Origin: Atherinomorus stipes
Taxonomy: Eukaryota; Chordata; Actinopteri; Atheriniformes; Atherinidae
Assembly (NCBI GenBank): GCA_023101725.1
Contig: JALJCO010008621.1
Coordinates: 1,967,001-2,031,000, forward strand
Length of the DNA: 64,000 nucleotides
Direction of reading: 5' to 3'
Shown here: positions 1-10,734 of the stretch, piece after piece
How positions within the stretch are numbered: position 1 is the first letter of the stretch
How the letters are laid out: each line of letters begins with the position of its first letter
The notes under the pieces: generated by a model
Databases searched by the model: none
What the model was told of the DNA's origin: nothing
The model's input: the letters and a program-made list of their open reading frames with translations, nothing else
Program-made: the position numbers and the translations under genes

Positions 1-822
1 GACAAAAATAGCCCCCTTTAAATGAACCATGAACAGTGCCTGGCACACCGGAGGTCTGAAGATAGAGAGGCTACCTAATGATGCAGTGTGCATATGTGTG
101 TCTGCAGAGATTTTACAAAGCTTGCATTTCAATCATAATCTATTTTACTTTATTGTCCACTGGAATTGAAGGAAGACCGTGAACTTGTGTCAAAGCCCGT
201 AACCATAATGGATCAGCACTGAAAGGTAAAGGCATGAACCAAATCTTCCACAACAGTTTTGTAATCACACCTACGCCTAGAGCACACTCTCCTTATACTG
301 GGTCCTGAGTGGGGATCATACTGTGTGTGTGTATGTGTGTTGCAGAGGCTGATAAGAGTTGCTTAGACATGTCCTCTGGATGTCACAATACCCTGAGGAA
401 GAAGGTGTCACTGAGGAGGATATCAGGCAGAAAACGAACGGCTCTGCTCTGCGATTCTTCTACCCACTCTGTGCCCTCACCTTCACACTTCTTTCCACTC
501 TTGTCTCCTAGTGCTCGCATGTATTTATTCCACTGACTTGTCTCGTATTTTTCATCCCATTCATGTTTACATACAAGGGGTATAAAATTAGTCACCATTT
601 TGATAGTCGACAATTAGTTGATTAGTCGATTTATCGTGGCAGTCCACGGATAAATTTCAAGTGTTTGAAAATTTGCCTTTTTAACCAATCCCCATGATTC
701 TGTTACCTTTCTGACAGTAGTTTTGGAACGTGCAGTTGTCAGTCCAGCTGTAATTGTTAAAAATGGTTGTTATGGTAGTTTTAAAGTGGAAAATGTAAGA
801 GGATCAGCTTATCTACTAACTG
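1..822. other. Non-genic stretch with (GT)-rich run and hAT-type fragment
   Basis: No credible coding sequence is seen. There is a short GT-rich run near 319-343. At about 593-640 lies a stretch built on the motif tagtcgacaattagttgatt followed by tagtcgat, a pattern seen in short hAT-type nonautonomous repeats of fish. Only one end is visible, so its borders cannot be set. Confidence 0.4.
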
Positions 823-852
823 GTTCACTTTACCCCACTGATTTTTCGTGTT

Positions 853-890
853 TGTCTCACTTTACCCCGAGGCTGGGGTAAAGTGAGACA
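853..890. repeat. Perfect 16-bp inverted repeat with 6-nt loop
   Basis: Arms tgtctcactttacccc (853-868) and ggggtaaagtgagaca (875-890) are exact reverse complements separated by gaggct. The DNA or a transcript could form a strong hairpin. It probably marks the head-to-head junction of two TIR ends. Confidence 0.9.
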
Positions 891-961
891 CAAGACCACT
901 TTTTTTTAAAACAATCATATTTTCATTACCCTTTGTCCTAAAAACATTCTGATCATTTCCA

Positions 962-1039
962 TAACTAGGAAACACCCTGAATTAATGGGAAATGTGAAAA
1001 TAACTAGGAAACACCCTGAATTAATGGGAAATGTGAAAA
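962..1039. repeat. 39-bp tandem duplication, two exact copies
   Basis: Bases 962-1000 and 1001-1039 are identical 39-bp units beginning taactaggaaacaccctg. The identity suggests a recent duplication or a copy-number artefact. It lies inside the 875-1106 element. Confidence 0.95.
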
Positions 1040-1106
1040 TTTTATTGATGTATCATTTTGTCTTGGCAAGACGGGAGCAAATGTAAAAACTGTATCACAT
1101 TACCCC

Positions 1107-2104
1107 GCTCTCCCCTACCAGAGTTTCATGTCCAAATGATACTTTTTCCAGCAAATGGTTGCAGAAAACGATAAGAAAAAAATACAAAAGAAATACAAAC
1201 AAGAATGGATCCGGCTAACTTTTAAATGAACAAATATATTAATACAATAAAGACTTCCCTGCTCGAGCTGAAGCAGGATTATGTAAGACAAAAAAAATCG
1301 CACCATCATCTCATAACATACCCTTTTAATTGAACTTGTGTTAGTGTTAGCACATCAACACATTAAGGAGATATTTTAGGGTTTTTTTTCAAGTGAGGTT
1401 GTGTGTAATTCTCAGCAGTAAACGATGTTGGTGAGAGGGCTCTCAGTTTGAAGAAACAGGACTCTTTGGAGACAAACTAAAGCTACAAGCCAGTCGCAAA
1501 GGTAAAATGAAAGAATATTTTGCCATCTAAAACAACTCCAACAAAAGCAGTTTATAGTTTTCCAAGTTAGAGCTATAATTGTGGAATGTTATACTGCAAC
1601 CAGACAGTTGTTAACTGTCTCAATCACATTAACTTTGTGTAGCAAAATGGTCCATGATGAAATAGGTCCAGGTTGCAATGAGACCATACAACTAACAACT
1701 CCACTTAAAAAAGATTCCAATATCTCATTAAAGCAATATTACACAAGTTTCCAACTTTAAATCTCTGCCTCTGACTCATTTAATGGCACATTGACATTGT
1801 GCACATACAGTTTCTGTTGCCCTGCAGCATTGTGGAACTAAGACTACGCACTTTACAACTCTTTTTTTTTCCTGACAAGGGCATGTGACATCTCCTTTTT
1901 GCTTTATACAGTAGCACCACATCAACTGGACATCAACTTACTGTCATTTTAAACATCCCCCACGACTGACTGAATACACAAGAGGACATTGCCGGAGAAA
2001 GGGAAAAAAAAGGAAGAGTGACAGAGCAAGAGTTAACATCAGGTTGATTTTTACTGGCAAGAGAGAACTCCAAGAAGAGACAGGATGTGAATGTGACAGG
2101 ACAA
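1107..2104. other. Non-genic stretch, nothing recognised
   Basis: No known repeat, RNA gene or supported coding sequence is seen. The short open frames here lack any recognisable domain. Confidence 0.5.
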
Positions 2105-2182
2105 AATGCGGGCCCAGGCAGCTTTTGAGACTGGGATTCAAATCCAGCCTGGGCCCTCTTTGTGCCGTGCCACACAATACAG
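2105..2182. repeat. Dispersed repeat fragment with B-box-like motif
   Basis: The segment contains gggattcaaatcc, which resembles a Pol III B box, followed by gggccctctttgtgccgtgc and cacacaat. A diverged inverted copy lies at about 57115-57165. It looks like the end of a widespread vertebrate repeat or a tRNA-derived SINE fragment. The boundary is approximate. Confidence 0.4.
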
Positions 2183-2191
2183 ATGCCAAAT

Positions 2192-2478
2192 TACAGATGC
2201 GGGCATAAAAAAGTTCCTCCTTTTTCTGCCAGAAGTGGTGCACTATTACTGAACTATCACTGGCTGAACGATTTGTCCCGCAAATACGTCATCACATACG
2301 GGTAAACTTGCTGTGTGGAACGTCCTGTTCGGGCATCATTTACATATATATTAAACGTTTCCCCTGGGCATGCATGCGTTACTCTGTGTGATTGAACTAG
2401 CAGACAAGTTGCTGGTAAGTGGCTGGTAAGTGGCTGTCAGTCAGCAGAAAGGGGAACTTTTTCATGCCCACATCTGTA
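2192..2478. mobile_element. MITE, copy 1 of a tacagatgcgggcat family
   Basis: The left end reads tacagatgcgggcataaaaa and the right end reads as its near reverse complement (tttttcatgcccacatctgta). With few mismatches the inverted ends extend for about 37 bp. The interior is shared with copy 2 at 2745-2983, including ctatcactggctgaacgatt and a cgtcatcac block. There is no coding capacity. A target duplication was not identified with confidence. This is a nonautonomous DNA transposon of unknown superfamily. Confidence 0.75.
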
Positions 2479-2494
2479 GCCTTTATGACCCTGT

Positions 2495-3260
2495 CTTTAC
2501 ACCGGGTCCGTGAGCGCAATGCAATGACTTTGCGCCGACCTCCACATTACAAGAATTTACACCGTGCCCTGTACGCCCGCGAGTGCACCCGCTGTTGCTA
2601 GATCTGTGACATCACAGAATCACGGGAGGGATTGCAAGATCGTGTGTGACTCTCATTCAAATGGTTAATTTAGTCCATGTTTGTGTGTCATTGATTCTTA
2701 TTTTGCTGAAACCTTGTGTCCATGGAGATGATGTCATGTTCAGATACAGATGCGGGCATGAAAAAGTTTTCTGACAGAAGTGGTGCAGTAATAGTGCACT
2801 ATTACTGCACTATCACTGGCTGAACGATTGTTCTGCGAATACGTCATCACGTACGGTGTCCAAACTTGGCGTGTTTCCCCTGGGCACACAGGCGCTTCTC
2901 TGTGCGATTGAATTAGCAGACAAGTCGCTGGTTATTGGCTGGCAGTCGGCAGAAAGGGGAACTTTTTCATGCCTGCATTTGTAGTTCAGCAGTTGAAAAT
3001 CTGCAAGGTGGCTTTTGTTCTGAAAGTTAAAAGTTTTACACTGAATCCTGTGTCTGATATCCTGTCTTGTCCAATCTGAACTATAGAAATTTATGTGGTG
3101 TCATTGCATCCTCCTTCAAAAATAGAGCTGGAGGTTATCTTAAGCACAGCAACGTGGCAGGACAGAGCACCGACGGACCGCTCATGTGCTGTGGCGTACT
3201 TGATGTAAATCAAACCATTGACTACAACAGGTGCGCTGCGCTCACAGACCCGGTGTAAAG
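2495..3260. mobile_element. TIR element, Harbinger-like ends, interrupted by MITE copy 2
   Basis: The left end ctttacaccgggtccgtgag (2495) is matched in inverted orientation by ctcacagacccggtgtaaag (3241-3260). The arms agree over about 24 bp. The ends resemble those of nonautonomous PIF/Harbinger-type elements in fish, but that is an inference. The interior is split by the MITE at 2745-2983, so this element was there first. Confidence 0.55.
2745..2983. mobile_element. MITE, copy 2 of the same family, nested
   Basis: The ends tacagatgcgggcatgaaaa and ttttcatgcctgcatttgta are inverted repeats. The flanks share the six bases gttcag immediately outside, a probable short target duplication. The interior matches copy 1 but holds an extra segment that creates a perfect 28-bp palindrome at 2783-2810. 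The element sits inside the TIR element at 2495-3260 and so is the younger insertion. Confidence 0.75.
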
Positions 3261-3384
3261 CCGGGGTATGGAGGTTCTAAAGTGCAAAAATCTGCCAAAG
3301 TTCAGCAGTGCTGCTTTAACTATCTTTGCAAATCATAAAAAGTACTTACTTTGCATCAGCATTGTACAAGTGTGGTGTTTGTTT

Positions 3385-3472
3385 ATTTATTTCCTTTGTA
3401 AAGCGACCTTGGGTTCCTTGAAAGGCGCTATATAAGTTCAAGTTATTATCATTATTATTATTATTATTATTA
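3385..3472 (+). mobile_element. LINE/SINE 3' tail ending in (ATT)n
   Basis: The segment cctttgtaaagcgaccttgg followed by aaaggcgctatataag and a (att) array is the characteristic 3' terminus of L2-clade LINEs and SINEs that borrow their tail. No coding part remains upstream, as expected for a 5'-truncated insertion. Confidence 0.65.
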
Positions 3473-4921
3473 AGTGTCTATGTTTCATGTTGCATAACCA
3501 CCTCCACTTTCCCACTGATGTTGCAAACATGTAAACTGCATATTATCTGGAAGATGTTACCACCAAAGAAAGAAAAACTGTTATTATTTGAAGTAATAAT
3601 CTAAGTTTAACACTGATTGAATTTTCCATGGTTTTCCATACTTTTCATCATCACAATATTTAAGCTAATTTTCTGACATAGTTTACAAAAGTACACAGGC
3701 TGCCAACTCATGCGCTGGATGTAAGATCTGTTAATCAAGGTGTCATACAGACACACCCTCAGCATCTTGAAGCAGAGAGCACTGCTCATTTTTCTAGGAT
3801 TTTTTCTGGGATTAAGACTGGCTTAATCATTCACGCTGGACTGGTGGTTAACACCCCATTTGTCTTGGATGTAAGAAGCTCAGAACAGAGATTTGTGCCT
3901 GCTTTGCACAGATTTTAGAAACCCTTTTTTCCCACACAGGTATATTACACCCACCAAAGCCATTTAAAGCCATCAGTTTAATTTAACGCTGAATTCATAA
4001 TGCTGGTGCATGACCAGAATTAAACACATTGTAAGGTAGTTTACCAAATGTTCGCCAGTCTTAGCAAGTCTTTGCATTTGTGTGACATTTAAGTTCCTAA
4101 TGCCTAACTGCAACAACTTCTGCAGCACTGAAGGCTATGTGCACCCTGCCTAGTCACTTGGATTAGCCTACTTAGGCCAATGCAGCAACAAGACTGGTCG
4201 GATATAGATGGTTGAACTTTTATTTCAAGTGGCAGGTCTATAATCTTTAACATCTCTGGTAATCCTTAGGCTTAACTATGTTACAAAGAAGCTCTTTAAT
4301 AGCATCAGAATGCATTTTGCCCCAAGCAAAAACTGCACTTGCATGCTGTGTAATCCGTAGTATGCTAATGCCTCATGTTTATCAAAAACAAAGACCTTAA
4401 GCCCTGATACATGACAACAATATCAGGGAATTTTAAAGACAACAGCCTTACCTCAAACTGAACAGCTTCACACAGTTTGGTGACCTATACTGTGAAAATT
4501 GAAGATCCTTGCGAATGTCATAGAGGCTTACAGTGCTTCAGCTCTAATGTCACTTGGCATCTCAGCTTCCACTTGGCTTCTTGTCTCTTGTTTACTGATG
4601 CAGCAAACAATTACCCGCTCATTCCGGACTTGATCATTAGAGGCCAGTGAGTCTAAGTATGCTCAGCGACTGGAACATACTGGTGAAGTCACATGGGAAC
4701 AGCACAGAAAACTACCATTGATAGAATGGTTGGATTCATAAGTGATTGATTTCTGTTGAGGTGCTGTTAAACCAGCAAAGTCTAACCCACAAAAAACCTT
4801 GGATCAGTAAGATCAAGGCAATCCTTAACAAGTATTTAACCCTTTAAAGGGTATAGCTACAAGTTTAATTCCTCCCCAGTAGGTGGCGCGCTCACACTCA
4901 TTTACTCAATTAGCATTGGTG
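3473..4921. other. Non-genic stretch, nothing recognised
   Basis: No repeat or gene recognised. Short open frames only. Confidence 0.5.
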
Positions 4922-6125
4922 ATGTTACAGTGGCCTTGTCCCAATACCCACCCTAAACCCTACACCCTTGTATGAAGTGCGCACTTGGCAGAAGTGCACA
5001 TTAAGAGTTGGAGTTTGCAGGTTGCAAATGCGAGAAAAAGGTAGAATTGGGACAATGATGGCTCCTCCATTTTGCACCACGTCATTTCTTGTCATTGCTG
5101 CCAAACTCAGCTTCATCTCTGTTCCCGGTGAACAGACGTCATTTTCAAACATAAACTGAATAAAGTTCATTTCATCTGTTCTTGTAAAATATATGTTATG
5201 AAATCCACACAAGTTCAATAAATAAATGAATAAATTACTGAACAAATTTATGTAAGATGGCTGCATAATTTCACCAGTACAGGTTAAATAACAATTTAAA
5301 CAAATGTAAAATAATAATTAAATTGTTGCTCTGTGACTGTTATCGGAAGTATGGCTACATGATTATTCTATTCTTAATTTCTTTTTAAATCTAGATGCTT
5401 TGGTAATATTGTAAACTTAACTAGTTTTTGCTTTTTTTCTTTTAAAATGTGCTTGTATTGTATTAGTATTAATTTTGTTAACCTGTGTTTTTGTTGACTG
5501 TAAAATTTATGTTGATTTGGACCCCAGGAAGAATAGTCTTCACTGGTGAAGAGTAATCCATAATAAACTAAACTAAACTAAACTGTCTGGTAAACAGGTT
5601 CCCTTGTTAAAGATGCTGCCTCTCGACTGGACTTACCTGTGTAAATAAAGTTTTTAAATAAAAATTTAATTTAGCTACAGTACTTTTATCATTAAACTGA
5701 TAACTTTCATTATTCAAATGCTTTGAATTTTAATATTCAAAGTGTATTTCAAAGTAACATGGCAAACTTCAGTAATCATTTCACCTACAGCATAAAAGAT
5801 TAAATATTTCAATGTTTACATCTGAAATGGCTTTTTTTTCACCACATGCAGGAGCTCATTCACCAAACATGGTCATGTTCCGCCTTAAGGTTCAAAACGT
5901 CACATGCAGCAATGAATTATGGGCAATATACTTTGGTGAAATCTGCATAGATGCGGACTTCACTGAAGTGTTGATTGAGGGCGCAAAGGGGGCGTGACGG
6001 ACTTCCGCCCTCGAGCAGCCCTCGAGAAATGGGACACACTACGCATTTCAATTCCTTAATGGGAGCGCGCATTCTAGGGCGCGCAAGGGTGGAAGTGTGG
6101 GTATTGGGACAGGGCCAATGTTACA
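4922..6125. mobile_element. hAT-like nonautonomous transposon with 8-bp target duplication
   Basis: The 8-bp direct repeat atgttaca occurs at 4922-4929 and 6118-6125. Inside it the left end (tggccttgtcccaatacc) and the right end (gtattgggacagggcca) are inverted repeats of roughly 20 bp. An 8-bp duplication is the hAT hallmark. The element body (4930-6117, 1188 bp) has no transposase homology that I can see, so it would depend on a transposase supplied elsewhere. A retroelement tail appears nested inside at about 5440-5584. Confidence 0.85.
5440..5584 (+). mobile_element. Retroelement 3' tail with (CTAAA)n, nested
   Basis: The motif ggaccccaggaagaatag, then a small hairpin-like segment, then taatccataataaactaaac with three to four ctaaa units, matches the 3' tails of common fish non-LTR retroelements. 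It lies within the hAT-like element and so postdates it. The left border is uncertain. Confidence 0.5.
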
Positions 6126-6613
6126 CTGGCTAACTGTTAATTAGCATTAGCAAACGTTCAACTTGTATGTTTAGAAGGAAAGCAGCACCCTCCACTTGGC
6201 TTTTAAGCCCCTTTGCTAATTTACTTCGTTTTTGTCCACTTGAATCTGATAAATGTAAAGTATGGAAGGTGCTATTTCTACACATAGCAATTGAGCTAGC
6301 AACTCCACAATGAAAAAAAAAAAAATAACTTGGTGGATTTACTTAACTCAACAGTGGACATTGGTTGCACACATGATTTGCTTTGGCAGCAACTCTTAAA
6401 AATTGAGTTACATTCACACAAGTTCGTTTTTTCAGTGAACCTGTGTATTTCATGTTGATACAGTATGACTGAATTATGTTTTGAATAAGTAATTTGAGTT
6501 CTTGGAACATTTTAAACCTTCACAATTCTATCACTTTATCCGAAAACTATACAATAACTTTTACTCCAACACAATTTGGTCACTTATACACAACACAATA
6601 TTTTCACATAACA
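6126..6613. other. Non-genic stretch, short A-run
   Basis: Nothing recognised apart from a homopolymeric A-run near 6314-6325. Confidence 0.5.
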
Positions 6614-6800
6614 TCAAGGGTGTCCAGCTCTGGTCCTTGAGGGCCACGATCCTGCAAGTTTTCCATGCATCCTTGCTCGAACACACCTGACACAAACTGA
6701 GTCACTGTGCAGAAATACATAGGCTGTTTGATTCGTTTAATTTGAGTCAGTTGTGATGGAACAGAGGGCACTGAATACCTGCAGAACAGTAGCCATCAAA
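6614..6800. repeat. Widespread fish dispersed repeat (gtccagctctggtcc type)
   Basis: The stretch aagggtgtccagctctggtc, ttgagggccacgatcctgca and cgaacacacctgac resembles a very common teleost repeat with inverted ends. The right part (gcactgaatacctgcagaac) is a degraded counterpart of the left. A related copy in the opposite orientation lies at 62325-62458. Confidence 0.6.
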
Positions 6801-6997
6801 AAACAGACTTTGGCCACCCTTTCAATGGCAGAAGAGCCCTCCTAGACATCTCATGGCCATGTCACAGCGATCCCCCACTTACTCAAGTGATGGGGTGACA
6901 ATGCACAAAATTTTCCAGGAAGTTCCATTTTTGCCATGCTCGCTCACAAATAATGGGTGATCAGATGGTGACTGAGTCATGGTATGAAATGGACATT

Positions 6998-7081
6998 TAA
7001 ATCAAATCAAATCAAATCAAATCAAGCTTTATTTATAAAGCACTTTTCATACCATTAAAAAGCAACACAAAGTGCTTGACA
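6998..7081 (-). mobile_element. LINE 3' tail, minus strand, with (AATCA)n
   Basis: An (aaatc) pentamer array (6998-7025) is followed by aagctttatttataaagcac and ttttcatacc. Read on the minus strand this is a LINE/SINE terminus (…agtgctttataaataaagctt plus a simple-repeat tail). The upstream body is not recognised. Confidence 0.6.
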
Positions 7082-7585
7082 TAGTAAAAACAAAATGTGA
7101 ATTCAAATAAAAACAAGCCTTCACACATCCAGATACAACACAAAACACACACATGCACACACCCAACCCCCTCCCAATTCCACACCTAACTACAAAAATC
7201 CCCCAACTCCTCTCTTCTAAGTGAACAGGTATAAAAACAGTAACTGTAAAAACCATCTGGCATGACACTGCTGTGAGGAAACGATATCTTGGGGATCCAT
7301 TCGCACCAGACATTTAAGTCATAGTGAGAAGAAGAACAGAGGGTGCTGCAAGGCATGATGGTAAATATGTAAACAAACCCATCTACCAGGAACCAATCAT
7401 AACAACTGCTACAATATCAGAATATCAACATGAAAAATTAGATTTGGTTGCGGTCTAGTGGCTACATTGTTTATTGTGCTCGTAACTATGACTTTACTGT
7501 TGTTTTTAACAATAAAACCATAATGGTGTTTTTATGCAGTGTGATATTTGCTCTGATGGAAAAATGCATTTATTTAGAGGAAGAA
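7082..7585. other. Non-genic stretch with CA-rich tract
   Basis: A CA-rich tract lies around 7130-7165. The rest is not recognised and may be the unrecognised body of the minus-strand retroelement tail at 6998-7081. Confidence 0.4.
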
Positions 7586-7727
7586 TCTGGAGTTTCTATC
7601 CATTTCTGTTTGTAAACACTATTCAAACTGAGTGCCCCTCCCCTCGGGCTAGTAGTCGCATCGCACTTCGGTCCAAGACTCTCCTTCAAAGCTCGGAAGC
7701 AGGTGAAAGCCAAACCAATATTGACCC
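7586..7727 (+). repeat. Dispersed repeat, copy 1 (partner at 58463)
   Basis: About 140 bp align in inverted orientation with 58463-58614. Shared blocks include ctgtttgtaaaca, cccctcccctcgggcta, ctccttcaaagct and aaagccaaaccaatatt. Neither copy has coding features. The two copies are about 51 kb apart and clearly diverged, so this is a mobile repeat and not a local duplication. The family is unknown to me. Confidence 0.75.
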
Positions 7728-9891
7728 CGATTTTTGAGCATGCACTATCTAAAGCATTTTTCGCCTGCATAGTATTTCTCTTTCGTTGCTGTGTCTGTCT
7801 TTTTTTTTTTTTTTGAGAATTCAAGTGAATCTGGTGTATGCTTCAATTGATGAATTCATCCCCACCGAGCGCTACGCCTTTAGCTCTGTTAATGACTGGA
7901 GACTTATATGCAGAAACATCCCTAATACACTAAAACAATGGGAAAAAACTTAATACAGTCGGGGGGTGGGAGAATTGCAAACAAAGTCACTACCACACAA
8001 GAGTACAGGTCCAAAGGTGCGGATTGAGACGGATTTCACTTGCACAAGTCTAGCGTTTATTTTCAGGTGGAAAACTCTGGATTCTACCTCTACAGTATAT
8101 ATTGAACAATTATTAGAAGAACTTTGCTTTACATTAGTTTGAGTTTCACTCTTAAAATCTTTATTTGCCTGTGGCTCACTGGCACATTGCACTTTGACCC
8201 TTGGAGACAAACGTTTATGCACCCCTGCCATAGAAAATAAGTTGAGAAACTTGAACAAACAGGCAGTTACACTTTCAGCAAGGAAGATGTGACACAAGGA
8301 GGGCTCAGGCAGTGTTTGAACCCCAGCCTCCTGCATTACTTATGCATGCTAACCTGTCAGCCAGAGGTACATTTCTGTAGTCACATAGCCAGGGGTAAGA
8401 TCACTTGGAGGAATAGGTGGTGAACAACTAAATGTGTGTTCAGTTTTTATTGAAACCTTTTCAGTCAACATAATTATATCTAGCACATTCTTTCTTAACA
8501 TGTTCAACAAAGACACTGAATTTGTTTTTACAGAGAGAAAGTAAAGTAATTGTGTAAAAAGAATACATTTATTATACTATATCCAAAGATCTGGAATTCT
8601 CCTCTTTTCAGTGCGGCGCTAATGCTAATGGCACAGAATCCTGATGTTGGCATGGTAATCAGATGTAGATATTTACTGTTTAGACTCATTAAAATTGATA
8701 AAACATTTACTTATATGTTATAAAAAATGGGTGTTAAAATTAATACTTTTATTCTGCATGCCTCTGAATGTTCTTTCAATGTATTTTGATTATTTAAAAA
8801 AATATATTGTTTTGATAAAAAATTTGTAGCTTTCACCTTTGATAGTCTATCATATTCCAGGGTTTCCCCCAGAAAACTTGCTAAGCCCGGTGGTGGAGAA
8901 GCCCACCAGTGGTCCACCACCACTGATGGGTCCCTGGCGCCCGGTCTTTTGAAGAAAAAAAAAGAAAAAGTTGAAAAATGACAGGAATTTCGAAATTGTG
9001 ACTGTTATGTGTTAATAATTTATTAACAATACGTGGGGCACAATTTTGAAATACATTCTGACTGAAAGGCTTCAGTAATTGACAAGCCTACAAAATGAAA
9101 AACGTGAAAGCTATAGATAAATCATAATAGATATTTATCTTTTGTCAGTGTATTGTATTTACACTGTTTATGGCTTACTTTTGCTTTTGCTTGCTGCCAT
9201 CTCAATGATAGTGTGATGGTGTAGAGGCCCGATATATGCGTTTAACACATTATAGACTAATCCAACAAGCGTTTTGTGTGTTGCACCCTTGCTATGCCGC
9301 CATCACAGCGGAGACTAGTCCCAATTACCTCGTATCTGCCAACATGGAAAGCAGCGTGAAAATCTGGATTTACAAAGTTGGACAGTCTTCTAAGGTCATG
9401 ATAACCTATAGGTATGTTATCCAGAGACCTCTCAAGTATTCTGACAGTTTTTTGATTTTTCATTTTTTACATCAGAGCATTAATGTAAACTATTATTCAT
9501 CTCCGGAAACTGGCTTAAATGACAAGCCACATTGGAATAACACGTGCATCTCGTGATTACTTATCAAAGTTTAAAAAAAAAACTTAACTCTTTCAAAGGT
9601 CGTTACTTTTCTCTTTTATCACATATTTGGCTTTTGGTATTGTTTCAGGACTGTACAGACCACGTAGCCTTCACATGTCCTGCAGATGAAACCAAAGGCT
9701 GCAAGACACCGTCTTCCTGATCCGTTTGTGTTCGCAACTGAGTTATTTTTATTTTCTGGTCACAACGTTGCCCTGATCAGAGCAAATAACGTTATATTTC
9801 ACTATATTTCCCAGATTAGTCATTCACTGCGTTTACATGCAGCCAGTAACTCTTTCATAACTGTGAAAGAGTGAAATACGAAGTGAAAGAA
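7728..9891. other. Non-genic stretch with a hAT-like end fragment
   Basis: A T-run occurs at about 7800-7814. At 8860-9000 the sequence ccagggtttcccccagaaaa with a following gcccggtggtgg block resembles the end of a hAT-type repeat known in fish. The matching second end was not found, so the element is truncated or too decayed. Nothing else is recognised. Confidence 0.4.
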
Positions 9892-9975
9892 ATACACTAC
9901 CAGTTAGAAGTTTGAACACACTTTCTTTTTTAATCTAATGGAAAAGCTTGTCCAAACCTTTGACTGGTAGTGTAT
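9892..9975. mobile_element. 84-bp Tc1/mariner-type MITE, ends only
   Basis: The left end cactaccagttagaagtttg and the right end caaacctttgactggtagtg are inverted repeats, flanked by TA on both sides, the Tc1/mariner target. Almost nothing lies between the arms. This is an extreme internal-deletion derivative of a well-known fish family with ends of the type cactaccagtcaaaagttt. Confidence 0.8.
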
Positions 9976-10734
9976 ATTAACTGAGCAATACTGCTCAATA
10001 ACTGTGTGGTCCATGTGGTCCAGATAATTCCCAACCTCAGTCAACATGGGGAAAATTTTGTACAAAAAAAATCCAGTAGATATATGACTACAGAACAGCA
10101 CATCTCACATGTCAAATCAAAACTGCCCACCCCAAACTGTACAGGGAGCATGCTTGACCTGACGATGCCATCTTCCACAGGGCATACTCTGTGCTAGCCT
10201 TCACAACCATTAGATTTAACAAAGTGAAAGAATTGTGTTTTTCTCATTTTCTTGAGTCAGAAAAACTCAGGAAAAAGTAAATCTCCTATTCTGAATAAAA
10301 AATGACCTTACATAAACATTTCTGCAACTGCGATGAGCAGCTCTGGGCCTCCACAGGGAGCTTTTGTGGATCCCCCTGCCATTGACACTGAGCACATTAG
10401 GCTTTGAGTTACTCTTTAAGTCCTGCCCCATCCAGCAATTTTCCTTTGATACTGACAGTACTCAGGATCTTTCAGCGCCAAAGTGGCATGTATCAGAAAA
10501 ATGCTGCAAGGTCGTAGGAGAAAATGTCCCCTCCACCACTGGAGTGGCAAAAAAAAAAAAAAAAAAGCCTCTAACCGAAGAGTTGAAATACAGACCATTT
10601 TACCAATACCCATTTTCAAAATGTGTTTATTTCAATTGCTTGTCCAAGCAAAAACATTGGTGCTACAATCCAAGGAAAAGGTCTTAGATCTCCTCCTCAG
10701 CCTCATCATCCAGCTGTACCAAAGGAACACTGAG
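9976..10734. other. Non-genic stretch with A-run
   Basis: An A homopolymer of about 18 bases occurs near 10549-10566. Short open frames spanning this A-run have no recognisable domain. Confidence 0.5.

Larger units (their letters stand above)
826..1106. mobile_element. Short TIR repeat cluster (cactttacccc family)
   Basis: The motif cactttacccc occurs at 826-836 and again at 858-868, followed by its exact reverse complement at 875-885. A diverged further end, tcacattacccc, lies at 1095-1106. The most economical reading is a small element at 875-1106 with inverted ends (ggggtaaagtgagaca at the left, tgtatcacattacccc at the right), abutting the end of a second, related element. Such ends are common in nonautonomous DNA transposons of fish. 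There is no coding capacity. The family name is not known to me. Confidence 0.55.

Noticed and set aside
8286..8340. tRNA-like B-box (gtgtttgaaccccagcc)
   Set aside because: No A box, no cloverleaf and no matching acceptor stem; at most a repeat fragment.
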